A DNA stretch of 64,000 nt from Apiospora phragmitis (lineage: Eukaryota; Ascomycota; Sordariomycetes; Amphisphaeriales; Apiosporaceae): contig JAQQWL010000004.1 of the NCBI GenBank assembly GCA_038363925.1, positions 1,488,001 to 1,552,000 of the forward strand. The letters are read 5' to 3'. A model generated the notes under the pieces. The model worked only from the letters and a program-made list of their open reading frames with translations, did not search any database and was not told the origin of the DNA. This document shows, piece after piece, positions 10,440-23,172 of the stretch. Every line of letters starts with the position of its first letter. Position 1 is the stretch's first letter. Both the position numbers and the translations under genes were made by a program.

Positions 10440-13006
10440 TTAGTAAACTCGTCGAATTGGTACCAGGTCCTCGAGCTGCGAGACCAGTTTGTGAGCCCGC
10501 GCAGCCCCCATGTTAACGACGGCAAGTTCGAAGTTGACAACTATCTGCGTTCGAGCCGTCGCCCAGGTGGTGGAGGACGTCGTTTTCGTCCCAGGGAGCG
10601 AAGAGTGCTGTTGTTTTCCGCGCTCCCGGAATTGCTGCAAAATCTTGCGTGCTTTGGCGGCCCGAATGAGGCGGCTTTCGAGGGCCATGTACAGGAGACC
10701 CTGCGCGATGGGCATGGCGAGCGCGTGCTGGAGGTACGCGTCCTGAAAGAAGCACATGCAAATATCAAAGTAGAGTCGCTGCTCGAGTCGCTGGCTCTTT
10801 GTCATGCTGGCAATGTTTGCCCCGGAACCAGCACCTGCGATGGCGCTGCCCAACTGCACGTATCCAGCGTAGGCAAAGCAGGAGAATAGCTTGCCCGAGT
10901 GTCGAGAGTCGAGGTGTTGGAGTACGATGTGCTTCATCTGGTTGATCGAGGCCTCGTATATGGCGCTGGGGGAGCTATCGGCCGAGGTAAAGACCCGCAG
11001 CTTCTGGTGTCGCTGTGGACCTTGGAGAAAAGGGCGGAAGAGGGTAAGGATAATAGTGTGAAGGTACATACTGTGTCCGGCGTTAGATACACGCATAGGA
11101 ATAGGAAGGAATAATGTGAGACTTCTCAACCCGTCCTAAAGAGAAGTAAGGTGGGCTTACTGAAAAAATAGAGTGTTGCTTGACGTGCCCTGTTCCAGTC
11201 TTTGGAGTTCCGGTCCTAGTGTCGCGGCCCATTCGAGAAGCTTTGTATACTTGCTTTCGGCAAATGCAAGAGAGACTCTTTCAGCGAGGGGTTTCTGCCG
11301 ATCAATGGAGTATACGGCTGCTATCTCTTGAGCGAGAGCCCAGAGCGTGCACAGTGCTGGGAAGGCGCAGCCCATCCAATGTGGGAGAGAATGTGCAGGC
11401 CAGTCGTAGTTTACTGCAGTTCCGCGTCTGTTCTCGTGATGTTCGCCGGGGATTGGTAGGATCGGAGGATACTCGATGGCTTGTTCCTCATAGAAAAGGG
11501 TATGCATACTGTGATGATTAGCGGCCAGAACAATGTATACCAAGCGATGGCGGCACAATAATTACGCACCTCAGCCAGTTGTATAAGCCCCAAGCCGCCT
11601 GTGCAGATGCGACTTTCATATACGAAGGCATGTTGTTGAAGTGGTCCCGGTGACCTTTCTCATCAGTAACCCCGAATAACTTTATACGCTCGCCTATCTG
11701 GCGGCTGAGTTGCCGTGTTTCGAGAGCCAGGTCCTCATGACATTGTAATCTACACACCGAGCTGAAGATCGCGAGGGCAGAGGAGTTAGGTAGACGATCC
11801 AACATGCGCTCCGCTCGGTAGAGCGTCTCCGCTTCCTGGAAGAACGCGTGACCCAACGCTGACGCCCGCGAGTCGATGGCAGCGCACGTATACTATAACC
11901 ATGAACAGCACGTTAGTTACTACGCTCACAACGGCCGGGTTGTAATTAGATGGGCCACGGAGAGAGAACCTACGCAGGCTTGGGAGAGTAAGGAGCTAAC
12001 GAGAAACGGGCTGCAGAAGGTGATTTCCAGGTGGACAAGATCGTGGAGAAATAGATCAGCATCGAAGAAAGCATAGACAGGGTGGTCGACCTCCAAGTAG
12101 GAGGAAATGACGGTAGCAGCAAAATCGTTGCTGATGGGCACGCTCGTCCAATAGTCGATCTGCAAGCGGTGCAGGCGCTCATCGATATAAGACGGGGGCC
12201 TTGCTGGTCTCGGAGACGGGGCACTGGCAAGTTGATGAAAAGAGCCTAGTCGTCTGTTCAAGGCCGCCGTTAGGCTACCCAGGGGATCGGTCGACCCAGT
12301 TTGCCCTTGCAGGAGGGTAGCTGGGCTGCTCGAGAATGAGCCTTCGGCGTCAAGGAAGTGTTGTTGGTCTAGGCCGGTCTTGAATATGGGGATGGTGAAA
12401 CGAGGTTGAGGGTCAATAGTGGCGAGCGGAATCGGAGAGAGTGCAGGATAGGCTATTTGATAGCGAGCAGTCAACTCGTCGAACCCGAGATCCACCCGGG
12501 AGAGGGAATGAAGACTACCAGCCACGCTCGTGTCTGTTGAAGAACGTCTCCCTTGCAGTGTTTCGAGCTCGCCTCTAGCACTAGCAAGATAGGCCAGGGG
12601 TTCGGGGGCTGCTTTGAGGTCGCGCAGGACCTGGACGATGTTCCCTTCCGGAGTTGCGGATAGCAAGTTCACTAGCTCGACATGACTATCGAGACAAGAC
12701 TGCAACTCCTGTACTCGTTGCTTCAAACGCTCCCCGGAGGTGCTGTATCGGCATGGTAACAGCTTTCTGGTGCATTTGGAACAAGACGGGCGTTTGCCGT
12801 CGCACTAAAGCCCAGGCTATCAGATCTGCTCCAGGATGTCCGAGGGTTCGTTAATGCTTTGTGAAGCTACTTACAGCGGTCTTTCTGGTCCGGCAGGTCT
12901 CACAGGCGATCTTGGGTGTTGGTTTCTTCTTGAGATGAGGCGGCGATGTCGGATCGGGACAAAGGTGGCCATAGGCAGGGCGTGGTGCAAGAGCCTTATA
13001 CGACAT
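10440..13006 (-). CDS. Zn2Cys6 transcription factor with fungal-specific regulatory domain, 754 aa
   Basis: Nuclear DNA-binding regulator. Five exons join in frame to 754 codons plus stop: 13006-12875, 12804-11974, 11892-11570, 11508-11161, 11070-10440. All four introns are GT-AG, 61-90 nt. The binuclear zinc cluster is canonical: Cys35, 38, 45, 52, 55 and 62 with spacing C-x2-C-x6-C-x6-C-x2-C-x6-C, split by intron 1. A short linker and coiled-coil-like segment follows (RLKQRVQELQSCL). The middle homology region starts about residue 230, with blocks resembling the Fungal_trans fold: HPVYAFFDADLFLHDLV, then CAAIDSRASALGHAFFQEAE and HTIILTLFRPF. The target genes are unknown; the nearest neighbours are a LINE relic and a long empty region, so it is not obviously part of a cluster. 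Confidence 0.9.
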
Positions 13007-13920
13007 GGTGTTTTCCGCTATCGGCCTAATCCCATTTGAGAGTCAAATGCTGTCTGTGGTATGGGGGAGAAGTGATACTTACCTTGGTGGTTACCGATGG
13101 TTATACGGTTTGTATGTGTTCAACTACAAAGAGGTTGGGCTGTCACGAGACGGATCATGCATCAAGGTGCAGCCGGTCTTTTCATCTTGCCATTCGCAAC
13201 TGCTGTCAAGGCTCAAGTGGAATAGACCAGACTATATAACCCAAATGCGTATTTGTTTCCGAAGTGGACGGTGGACGGATGTTTGCTCAAAGTGCGACGT
13301 TGCATACGGGTGTTGGTGGAGATGGAGGAGGAGAGGAGCAAAAGCCATTACAAGGCCGTGATCCATGGTTGGAAGCCTGGGTAGGACTCGTCGTATCGGA
13401 ATAGCAGGAAGCTCAAGGGGGACGATGAATGATCTATCATCGATCCTTCCCAAGTTGGTCTCCCTCATGCCGGTGAGACACTGCGTGGCGGGACTAGTGA
13501 ACTCTAGCTTTCTTTTTGGTCTTGTTGGAAAGTGGTAAGGTGGACGGACAAGATCAGAAAGCAGACGCGACTGCCCGCCAGCTGGCAAGGGGGCGGAATT
13601 CTATCCCGTCATTGCCCTACGCATGGTCAACGACAGACAAGTGATGCGACCGGCCTTATGCACGGCAGGTTGATCAGCCCGACGGGGCTGGTATCCCCTT
13701 CCCCTGGACAGCCATCTGTATGTAACTCAACTGCGTAAACGAGAAGAAAAAAGCAAAAGTAGCGAGAGAGGGGTAGAACGGTAGTGGGGATGCCTTCGTA
13801 TGTATATCTTATTTGACGCATTTGGATGGCGTCACGTGGCAGCCATGTTGTCTGATTGGTTCCAGAGGATGCCCCAGCCCATGTTGGCGGAATTGGGTGT
13901 CCAGGGTGAGTGCAAGGGGG

Positions 13921-13950
13921 ATTACAGGGGATTGCAGGGAATTGCAGGGG
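13921..13950. repeat. Decamer tandem repeat, 3 copies
   Basis: Three consecutive 10-base units (attacagggg, attgcaggga, attgcagggg), each differing by one base, followed by a decayed fourth. Confidence 0.75.
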
Positions 13951-16900
13951 GGCTACAGGACATCCAGCCAGCCCATCAGTAAGCCCATCAACGCCTGTCA
14001 TCGGTGTCAAATCTGTCAACCCTGTCAGAGACGAGCAACCCTGTCAGCATCAGTCAGCGCTAGATCACCATAATGATTTGATACACATATGATGTCCCTT
14101 CCAAGCTTCTTTTCTTTTTCAGTCGCCAGAGGCGTTACCAACGTTGGTAGCGGCTGCAAGGATCGACATACCACGGAATATTTTTCTATCCGCGGAATGG
14201 CACAGTCGGCACATATGCCCTGCGCTTCGCAGGTAGCCAAAGAAGATTAGCCCGACCGCGGGTGGCGTCTTGCTCCACTCTTAAGCTATTGTTCCACTGC
14301 ATCGTGGCCGACAGATAGCTGTTCTAGGGACCCAACCCGAGGTTCTAGCTGCTTACCGAAGCTGGCTGGCAATTCAGCTTCGAAATATGGAGCCGGGAAG
14401 CCTCAATTGGTAAGTAGCGAAGACGCGTCTGCTTGTTGGATGTATTTGTCGGTAAATAGTGAAGGTTCAGCCGGTGGGATGGAGGCAATATGTGAGGTAG
14501 TCACCGTGCACATGGGTACACCGAGCAGACTTTTCCCAGGCCCGCCTATTTTACGTACAGTACCTGGTAAGGTCTGATGGGGACCCCATCCAGGCCCCAG
14601 CAAGGGATCCTATAGATAAGTCTGCTACATCTGGTAGCAATGGCTTGACTTTGATGTGGATTATTCTAACGAAGGTGACCTGCTGCGAATTTGTTGCTCC
14701 CGCCCCAGCATAAAAATGCCGTGCGCCGGAGATCCCTATCTGCGGATGTTGCTGACAATGGACATGGTCTGCATAACAGCACCTGTTCGCCCACCCTAGA
14801 TAACTAACCACATGTATCTCTTTCCAGGATCTGCCAATAAGTCTCTCCCGGGGAGCCCTCCTTGACCGCTGATTGGGACCGACAGCAAAAGGGGTGGCCG
14901 GGTAGTTCTCGTGTACCATCATATCATGCTCCCGGTGGGGGAGTGCTAAATAGGGTAGCTCACCGAGAGGAAATGGGATGCGGCTCCTGTTCATTGTGCT
15001 GCTTCGGGAGACGAGCGAGCCGTCGGCTCGGTATCATATGCGTTACAGTCACAGTTCTCGGGTTCTTTTCGCTTTGTGTGGTTTGCGTTGCTTCCTGGAT
15101 AAATGACCTAAAGTCAGTCATGTGTTGAGCCAAGGACGCAAAGCGAATAAAGAGAAAGAGCCCCCTGCAGTGTCACTTGAAATCTATTGGAGGCTCTCTG
15201 TTTCCTGCCGCTACCTGGCAGTACACTGACTTACTGGTGCGTTAGAGTAGATGCAGTAAATTTGTGTGTCAAACCAATAGTTGGGCTGAGGCCTCTGATC
15301 TACAGATCAGCCGGCATGGCAGGCACCATCAAAACAGCGGTGGAACAACAGGGAGCCTACTTTACTGTAGCTATACAAGGCATGAGCAGTGAGTGTGCAA
15401 CCCTTGTACAACAAGCCGGTATGATCAAATCTGTACACCACTTCTGGCACAATAACATGGTGTTTTGGCACCACTGATAACATTCCTTTTTGCGAGGATG
15501 CTAACGACGAGCATTATCAGTGCCAGCTGTGGTGGGTAGTTCCAGACCTGGCCTAACGGCGAGGTCAAAGCTGCAGCACTGCTGCGTAGACGTATGCATA
15601 CTTTGTTGATTTCTCGTACAAATCGCCGATGGGCAGTTATGCAGCAAGGCCAACACGTCTTGTCAGTTTGACACCTATGGTACTTGAAGGGTACGAGGAG
15701 AGTAGAGTGTCGGTTCGGCAAGCGCCCCTTTAGGGTTAGAAAATCAATGCGCTTTGGCACAAGCAGGTGCTTGGTGCCAGGCCGTCCCGGCGCTCACCTA
15801 CTTCTACGGCTTGCACGCCCTTGTAAGCACTGCGGAGCAAACAGCCATTATTGGTTATGGCTAGAGTGCTTTCAGCTAACCGAGCCCATATGCAGTATTT
15901 TCCAACCTGACACGAAGCCCATGGCCGTGATCTATCGCATGGTCTGATCGGCACTTGGATCTTGGTTCACGGAAAGATTTCGGCGATCGCTTCATGTGGT
16001 CTCTAAGCCGCTGATAACGTCAGCATTCTGTGCTGGTCAGGTCAAGCTCCTAGCGAGTTTCACTAGTGCCCCTCTGAGCAATGTTGATAGCTTTCCAAAA
16101 ACGATCCATCAACTATCTAGCAAGCTAGGTACTTGAGAGAATGACTGAAGTGGACTGTACCCCCGGATTTTACCCCCACAAATGGCTGTCAATTGGAGTG
16201 GGCCGACATTATCCCCTTGAGCGCCAATTACAACAATAATAGTGGAGTGCACTTTCTGAGCCAATCACACAGCGTGCATGCTGCTTAAAAAGGCCGTGAG
16301 CCACCAGCACGTAGCGTAGCACTGAGTGAGCTGTGCGACCAATCAATTCACACAGATATTGGCCCTCTTCTTTTGTTGTACTTGGCGCTCAAGGGGATAA
16401 GATCTCTATTTGAATCAGGTGGCGGATCAGTGTTTCACCATCTGCGCTGTGGTCCTATCTTCGATGCCACTATCCAGGTAACGCTGTGGGTGCTGCCATG
16501 GCTTCTTGGCACTGGGCGCTGCGGGGGCACCGGCCGAAACGGCGTGCCAGAAAAAGACTCTGCCAGAGGCTGTCTAGCCGTTCTTAGCTATCGATAGTCA
16601 GTGAGTGCAGGGATGGTACAGCATGTGATCGTTCTCACCCGCATGCACTTGTTGACGGCTCATTGGATCCGATGAAAGTCGGTAAATACGACATCTGAAT
16701 AGCGATACCGAGGGCTCCAATCAGCAAGCGCACCAATAGTGCCAACTGGCCCTTCCGCGCAAAGCAAAGAGGAATTCAGAACAAGCTGAGTCGGATGCAG
16801 AGTCGGACCCTGTCAGCCTGTGTCGGACTTAACGACAGAGAGAAGCTCCTCAGTCCCGTGCAAGCGCTATCCCGCTTCCGGATCAGCCGCTCTGGCATGC

Positions 16901-17550
16901 AGATCATACTGTATTCAAGAAATCGAATCATTCCCCACACTCTTGCCGCCCTTTATTTTTATTTTCTGGCAGATCCCAGAATCTAGAGCGGTCTACGCAC
17001 GCATTTTCAACTGACTGTCCACCTGCCAAAAACCAGGTATGACCGCATACCAACAAAAATATTGATAAATCGAGAACTAAATCCATCCCTCGCCATACAT
17101 GACCTGCTGGTCGGTACCGTGTCTGACCGGTCTCGGCAGGACGGCACGCCAGGTTGAAGATGACAATGGTGAAAAGTCAGGCTTAGGGCGGGTTGTCCGA
17201 ACCGTCCTTGGAGACCCCATCTCTGTTGCTGGGAATAGTGGCGCCACGCGATGCTGCGGCCCGCTTCTAGGCTGATGCATCGCGTGTCACTGACATAAAG
17301 CCCTTTTACATCTACCTGCTGAACCCCGCCGGATGCTGTCAGGCCCGCCTGAGCTCAGGTGGCGGGAGGAAGTAGGTCTTGGAGAAGCAGGTGTGGATAA
17401 TTCCATTCCTGGTCGGGGATCTATGACAATTACTCACTCGTCGGCAATAGAATAAGGGGCGCCAACTGTAACAGCACTATGTATATATAGGAAGTGATAA
17501 TAGACTTATTTCCCACTCGAGATCTGGAACCTATCCGACAGCACCACGTG

Positions 17551-17690
17551 GTGCAACGGTAGTAGTGGTAGCAACAGCAGTGGCAGCAGTGGGAGTGGCA
17601 GTGGCAGCAACGGTAGCGGCAGCACAGGCAGCAACGGCGGCAGCGGTAGCAGTGGCAGTAGTGCCAGCAACGGCAGCAGTATGGTATTGC
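17551..17690. repeat. Imperfect GGCAGT/GGCAAC trinucleotide-rich tract
   Basis: About 140 bases built of GGC, AGT, AGC and AAC triplets. It translates to Ala/Val or Leu/Pro runs in several frames, so the small ORFs over it are artefacts. It lies about 180 bases past the end of the DUF1308-type gene. Confidence 0.75.
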
Positions 17691-17871
17691 AACAAAAGCC
17701 GCGATATTCCATGGTGTCGACGGGCAATCGATGCGCTTGTCAGCGCCGGCAATGGAAAACTTCAGGTCCATAGCCAAAGACAGGTGTGGCGTGATGACCG
17801 TGCATGGTAGCCGTGGACAGGCCATAGTAGGTGAAAGATCAGTTTTTCGTAGTAGGTGCAAGACTTCTCCT

Positions 17872-19425
17872 TTATAGATCCTCTTGGCCGTCCTTGTCAG
17901 CGTAGAATTTGTCCAAACCACAAGTGCATCCATTGGTTTGGCAGTCCCCGATATGCTTCTTTTGTCGCACGACGACTCCTTCTGGCTTTGGCGTTCCCAC
18001 AAGCGGCCGAGAGGTTGGAAATGCCCAAATGGAAGGCCAGATTGCATCGTCGAGCCCGGCCTCGGACTCTCTTTCCAGTTCCGTAGACATTTGCTTGACC
18101 GCGGCGGCGTTGCATGTGATGCTTGTAAGGCCTGACGCCCATCCATAGGGTAAAAACAGACCTACCAGGGTTAAGCTGGCCGGCAAGCACGCGCTTGCTT
18201 GCATCAGGGAGAGTTTTCCGCCGGTTGATCCCATCCGCATAGACAACGCGGATTGGTAGCCTGAGCTGGGAAGGTACCTGGTATATCGACAGGCCTTGCA
18301 GTGCTGTAACCAGCTCCTGCTGCGAAGTCCCTGCTCCATCGTCGCCCAGGATTACGCGGGCCCTTGCCTTTTCCGCAGGTGTTCCCATAGTATTGACAAT
18401 GTGCCGGAGCGTCTCCGCTGCCTCCCTTACACAGACCAGCTCATGAATCCCTAGGGTAGGGTACAGATGGGTCGGGAGAAAGTGTTCCTTTTCTCCTGTT
18501 CCCAGTGCGCAATGTGATGCCGATTATACCAACCTTGCCCTGGCACAGCAGTATTGAAAAGTCAGACGCGAGCGCCACAAGAACCGAGGTGTCAATATTC
18601 AACACTTCTGTAAAGGATGACGACTGGCTCGGAAACATGATCCCCATTAGCCCAATACTGAAGCTAGGAATAGGCGGCAACGCAGCACCGCACAGTATAA
18701 CCGCCCCAGTCTTGCGACAGAGTTGAAGGAGTTTGTCAACCTGAATATGCTCACCTTCCGAGACCCGCGGAAGAATGATGTATGTCTTCGGCTGTTTCGT
18801 ACGAATACGGTGGTTTGCTGCTGCCTGTGTTATGTCCTTGGCAATCTTCAATAAAGGAATGTCAAGGTCAGCGGTCTCATTGTCGAATGGATCATCCTCT
18901 TCATCTTCACTATCCCCACAGTAGACGGCTTCCTTGGCAAGGTCATAGATAAGCTTCCTGTTGGTCATGGTCGAGACCTTATACCAAGCTAGACCGCCAT
19001 CGGTAATCACGTCGACCGTGATGTGGCGTAGTTTGGAGCTGGATTGGGTTCCCAATGAAGGCATCATCCGGTGTCCAGGTGCCAATGATGGTTTCCTGGT
19101 AGGATCGATGCAGATTCTGCACCTGATGTCCACCACGTCCCTCGAACGTTTCACCGTCTCCCAGATGGCCTCGTAGAATGGGAGATTGGCACCGCTCAAC
19201 CCGTTAACATCTTGAACACCCGGATCGTCGGCCTGACGTACTTGCTGTATCTTTCCTTTCCAGGACTCTGGCGTCAGTCTGGACATCTGAGCTCAGCACT
19301 TTCAGCCTAGAATGCAGCTGTGTCGTTGTGCCCACTCGAGTGTCGCGCACATGGGCTGCGAATTGCTCAAGCTCGGATTGTAGGCTCCTAGCCCTTTCAA
19401 ATAGTTCTTGATGTAAAGCTTCCAT
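17872..19425 (-). CDS. DUF1308-type protein (UPF0415/C7orf25-like), frame changes unresolved
   Basis: Four consecutive frames on the minus strand read as one protein. Block 1 from ATG 19425 starts MEALHQELFERARSLQSELE. Block 2 has SGANLPFYEAIWETVKRSR, ITVDVITDGGLAWYKVST and HIQVDKLLQLCRKTGAVILC. Block 3 has GIHELVCVREAAETLRHIV and TMGTPAEKARARVILGDDG. Block 4 has AIWAFP-like residues (AIWPSIWAFPTSRPLVGTP) and CGLDKFYADKDGQEDL to the stop at 17872. The ANLPF and ITDGG blocks resemble the DUF1308 family, whose function is unknown. Every frame step is the same size (length 1 mod 3). Blocks 2/3 and 3/4 can be joined by 34-nt GT-AG introns at 18496-18529 and 18132-18165; block 1/2 needs a weak 49-nt intron or an indel. 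So the gene either has very short introns or is broken. Confidence 0.6.
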
Positions 19426-22400
19426 GACCGTACCTGGTGCCGCCTGGATAAGGCGATGGATACGTAGGCGTCAAATTCTGCTTCGAACAGAATACTCCCA
19501 CTACTGATGTGAGCACCAACTGAGCAAAAGCGAAGGACAGATAGCAGGAACTGCGATGGCTTCATGAGTAGTAGCTCTAATAGCAAAACAGAAAAGATAT
19601 AGCTCGAATCGTCGTGTCGAGACAGCGTAGGTAGCGAGAGTAGCGACAGCCTAGAAATCACAAAAGGATGACTCAATGTGCCTTCTGGCGAACTTGGAAC
19701 CCTGAAACCCCAATCGTCAAGATCCACTGGGAATCGCCGCAACTGATTTTCCGTCCCCCGGTAGGAGCAGTGCACCTGGCTTCCAAGCCTCTCCCAGTTT
19801 GTCTGATGGGAAAGCTACCATAGTTTATTTGTCAATGGTGTTCGGTTTTGTCATCATTCCAGGTATAAATAAAGGTCATACTTTCATCTTGGGTAGTGAC
19901 TGCTGGTGCGCTCTCTTGCCCGAGGTATTCTGGTGTGGAAGTCAGAATTACCCCACCCCTCTTATTGCGGGCAGTTGGTAAGGTTAGTGGCATCGGCCGC
20001 CAAGGCCGCCTCTCCTACAACCGCAATGCGATCTTTCGGGGGCAACCTGAGACCCGCCCAAGAGCCGCATGCTCTTCATTGTTGCATGGCAAGGACCTGG
20101 CGCACCCTTTTGATATGACCCTGATAGTTCTCCGTAACCTAAGGGGTTTTTGACGCGTGGTCAAGAAACAGTCTCGGTTCTTCTGATCTACACCCATGAT
20201 CGCCGCTGCCGCTTGACTTAATACATAGGCTACCAGTATGCGGTAAGAGAAATGCGCAGATATGAGTTGATATATCTAAGGTCCATTTTAGATTCGAGTT
20301 ACTTCGGATGAATTTACTGGGCGAGCATTACGTCGTATGGCGAGGCGTCGGCCCCCTTTCACGCTGCTGCGCACGGGGACGGAGTCTTGTCGGGCCGTAG
20401 CTGGATCGTCCAGGAGTCGGCTTCAATCATGGGGGGGAGGGGGAGGGGGGGACAGGGGCGAACTCTTACATGTAGAAACGAATAATCTATCAGAGAAGCA
20501 CAACGCCGCAATTAGGGAGTTATAGTAGGTGGCAGGAAATTTACGCGCTCACTGAAGCCGAATTGTACACCCCTAGGCTAATAGCTAATGCCTTTTCTTT
20601 CTTCGCCATATCACAGTGTAATGCATTATCTGCTTGGGTAATTATCCAAATATGCAATTTGGTCCTCGGAGCCAAATATACAATAACGCCGATAATACAC
20701 AATACCAAATATAGACCCAGCGACAATTGACAGGAAGGAAAAGAGTTCATTCCGACCATGATGCCTGCCTGTATTTAAAACAGCCGGTTTCCAAATGTCT
20801 ACTTTGATGGGTATGGAGCGGTCATCGTAGATCCCGCACATACGATGTGCACCTGCTATTCGGGAATGGAGCCAAGCTGTACCAGAGTTGACGCCATGTG
20901 CGGGCGTCCTGTCAAACGCGGGATGACACCCACCCATCTCATGAACAAAATAATTATCGTGAGGTTTGACATAATTTGGCTGGATGGATTCAATTCCCAC
21001 GACTTATTGCAAACTTCGGAGTCATTGATAATCTCCGTAAGTATCCATGGATGCTTATTGTTTATCTAGGAGGCACAAACAGCATCTGGGTAGTGGTACC
21101 TCCAAGTCAGGCACGTGATGAGATAATATTTAATGTTTCCTGTCATTTGCGACGCGGTTGTCATTGGTCGAGAAAGGCATCCTGGAAACAACCAAAAAAA
21201 GACATTGATCGAAACAATTAAGGTTGCGCAGTGCTGGCCCATGTGCGGATGGGACGGCAAAACACCAGATGCGCATCTTTGCATCATTGTGGGGTCCACT
21301 ACCACCGCCCCAGATGCATCCCTGTTTGCGGTACGCCTACAAGTCGCATTCTGATACGCATTGCAACCACACTCGAAATAAAATTGCACGTCGATGTTGG
21401 GCAGGTTTGGAGACGATGCTCCGGAACAACGTCCGCCAGTACATTCCTCTGGAAAAGACACGCGGAGTGTCCCCAAGGAGTTGAAAAGGCATTTCAGCTA
21501 GCCAATATCGAGATTTGCACCGGCGCCCCTCGGAGCAGCTCCTTTTGTTCTCTTCGGGTTTGCGCCTCGACATGGATAAGTCAGCTAGCGACCCGGTGGT
21601 TTTGTACTATGACGTACTTGACTCGATACAAAGCAGACATTCCTCCTTAGCTTGCGAAGCTGTCATGTCGAAAGTCATCCGTCGGTTCGATGATGCCAAG
21701 GTGATAGCACTTGGCACTTCCACGACAGGACCTGGTGCGCTGGCTCAAGAACAATCGCGTCCCAATCAAACAATCAGTGGTCCTCTCGTTCGCACGCGTC
21801 ATCGCCAGATTAAACCATCAGCAATCGAGGACGGTACTAGCTGCCCAAACCATTGAGGTAAGGGGGCTATGCAAACTGAGATGTGATAGTAACCGAGAAA
21901 AGACAATAAATCAACCAGATACCATCCGCGACTTTGCTGCGATATTGAGAATATTGAGGATTTGGTCAGTTAATAAGGGCTAACATTGCGATCGAGCCCA
22001 TCGTGTTCCAGAACTCATTCCAATGATCCGTTGTCATGGCTACATTACCTACCTGCATGTGCTTGCCCAACACACCACCCGACTTGAATAGATGATTTCC
22101 TCAATGCCAGGGCAGGTAATGACGATGTTGCGCTGAACTTGTGCTAGGTGCAGCTAAAATGGGAATTTGAAATTAGAAACAGCCAAGTGCATGTGGCTTT
22201 GGTCCTCGAGGATGAAAATGTATTGCGAAATTGCAAGCGCTGGGAAACGGAACAGCCCATGGATGTGGCCCCATGGCCTAGGCCCAGGCCCAGTCTCCAT
22301 GTCGAGGTGGTGCTGTCTACTATTTTCTTAGCGGAGGATCGCGGCTGGCCGCAGGGCATTTGCATGCCGGCACCCCTGTCGGACCAATCGTCAGCTCCCC

Positions 22401-23172
22401 CATAGCGCCCCAACGCCCATAGTGACAGGAGCTTACACACCCTTGCCACCTAAGCTTGAAATGCCTGTCCCGGTTGGGAAGAAATCACCTTTCATCTAGC
22501 TGTATTCGGAGGTGAAAGCCCATAAATCTTTCCAGCAATGGAAGCAGTCATCGCCAACAACCTGCTTTTCTACGAGGAAGGTTATGTAATCTCACAGATT
22601 GAATGTATGAATCCTGGATAAATAGAGTAAAAGTAGCGTAGCAAGCGTAGGTAAGTACAGTAGTGTAGGCTCTTGGGGGCCTGGATTGGATTGTTTTCGG
22701 GCCCTGAGGATTCTCGGGGAAGCGTAGTAGGCGTGTCCTGCAGGACGGCAAACGGGTCGCAGATGCCAATCCAACGATGACGTACCACAACTCAATGTTT
22801 CACGTCACCACCGCCAACCCATTGATTCAACACTTGAGCACCCTTTGGCAGAGTACATGCAGTACCTAACTTGGCACTGCACAGAAAACCTGCCGCAAGC
22901 CTTTCCCTTCCCCCTTTGATCTCCTCATTGAGACTTCATAAAACCTTTCTCCTTCCCGGATCCTCGCACCTGATCTTGCTTTTACATCTCCCATCTAAGC
23001 ATTCCCCAAACTGTATTCTCTTTTCTCGTTGTGATACCCCCCAAAACAAGCTTGGTACCTATATACCCATACAAGCTTTAATAACCCCCAAGTCCCCCAT
23101 CTACGACCCGAATCCCTCTTGGCCAACGACATACAACACTCAATTAGTGCTACACACCAAGCATCTTCAACC
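19426..23172. other. Gene-poor stretch, 3.7 kb, no gene recognised
   Basis: No convincing coding region. It includes G-rich low complexity at 20429-20452 and, at the right end, the CT-rich leader of the HAM1-like gene (about 22880-23172), which looks like a normal 5' UTR and promoter. Confidence 0.4.

Larger units (their letters stand above)
13007..17871. other. Gene-poor stretch, 4.9 kb, no gene recognised
   Basis: No ORF shows family resemblance or plausible exon structure on either strand. It contains a decamer tandem repeat at 13921-13950 and an imperfect trinucleotide-rich tract at 17551-17690. Small CTGTCA-rich words recur at 13995-14060. I see no transposon or RNA gene. Confidence 0.4.

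Noticed and set aside
17430..17810. Leu/Pro or Ala/Val-rich small ORFs
   Set aside because: Products of a trinucleotide-rich tract in several frames at once, not coding.
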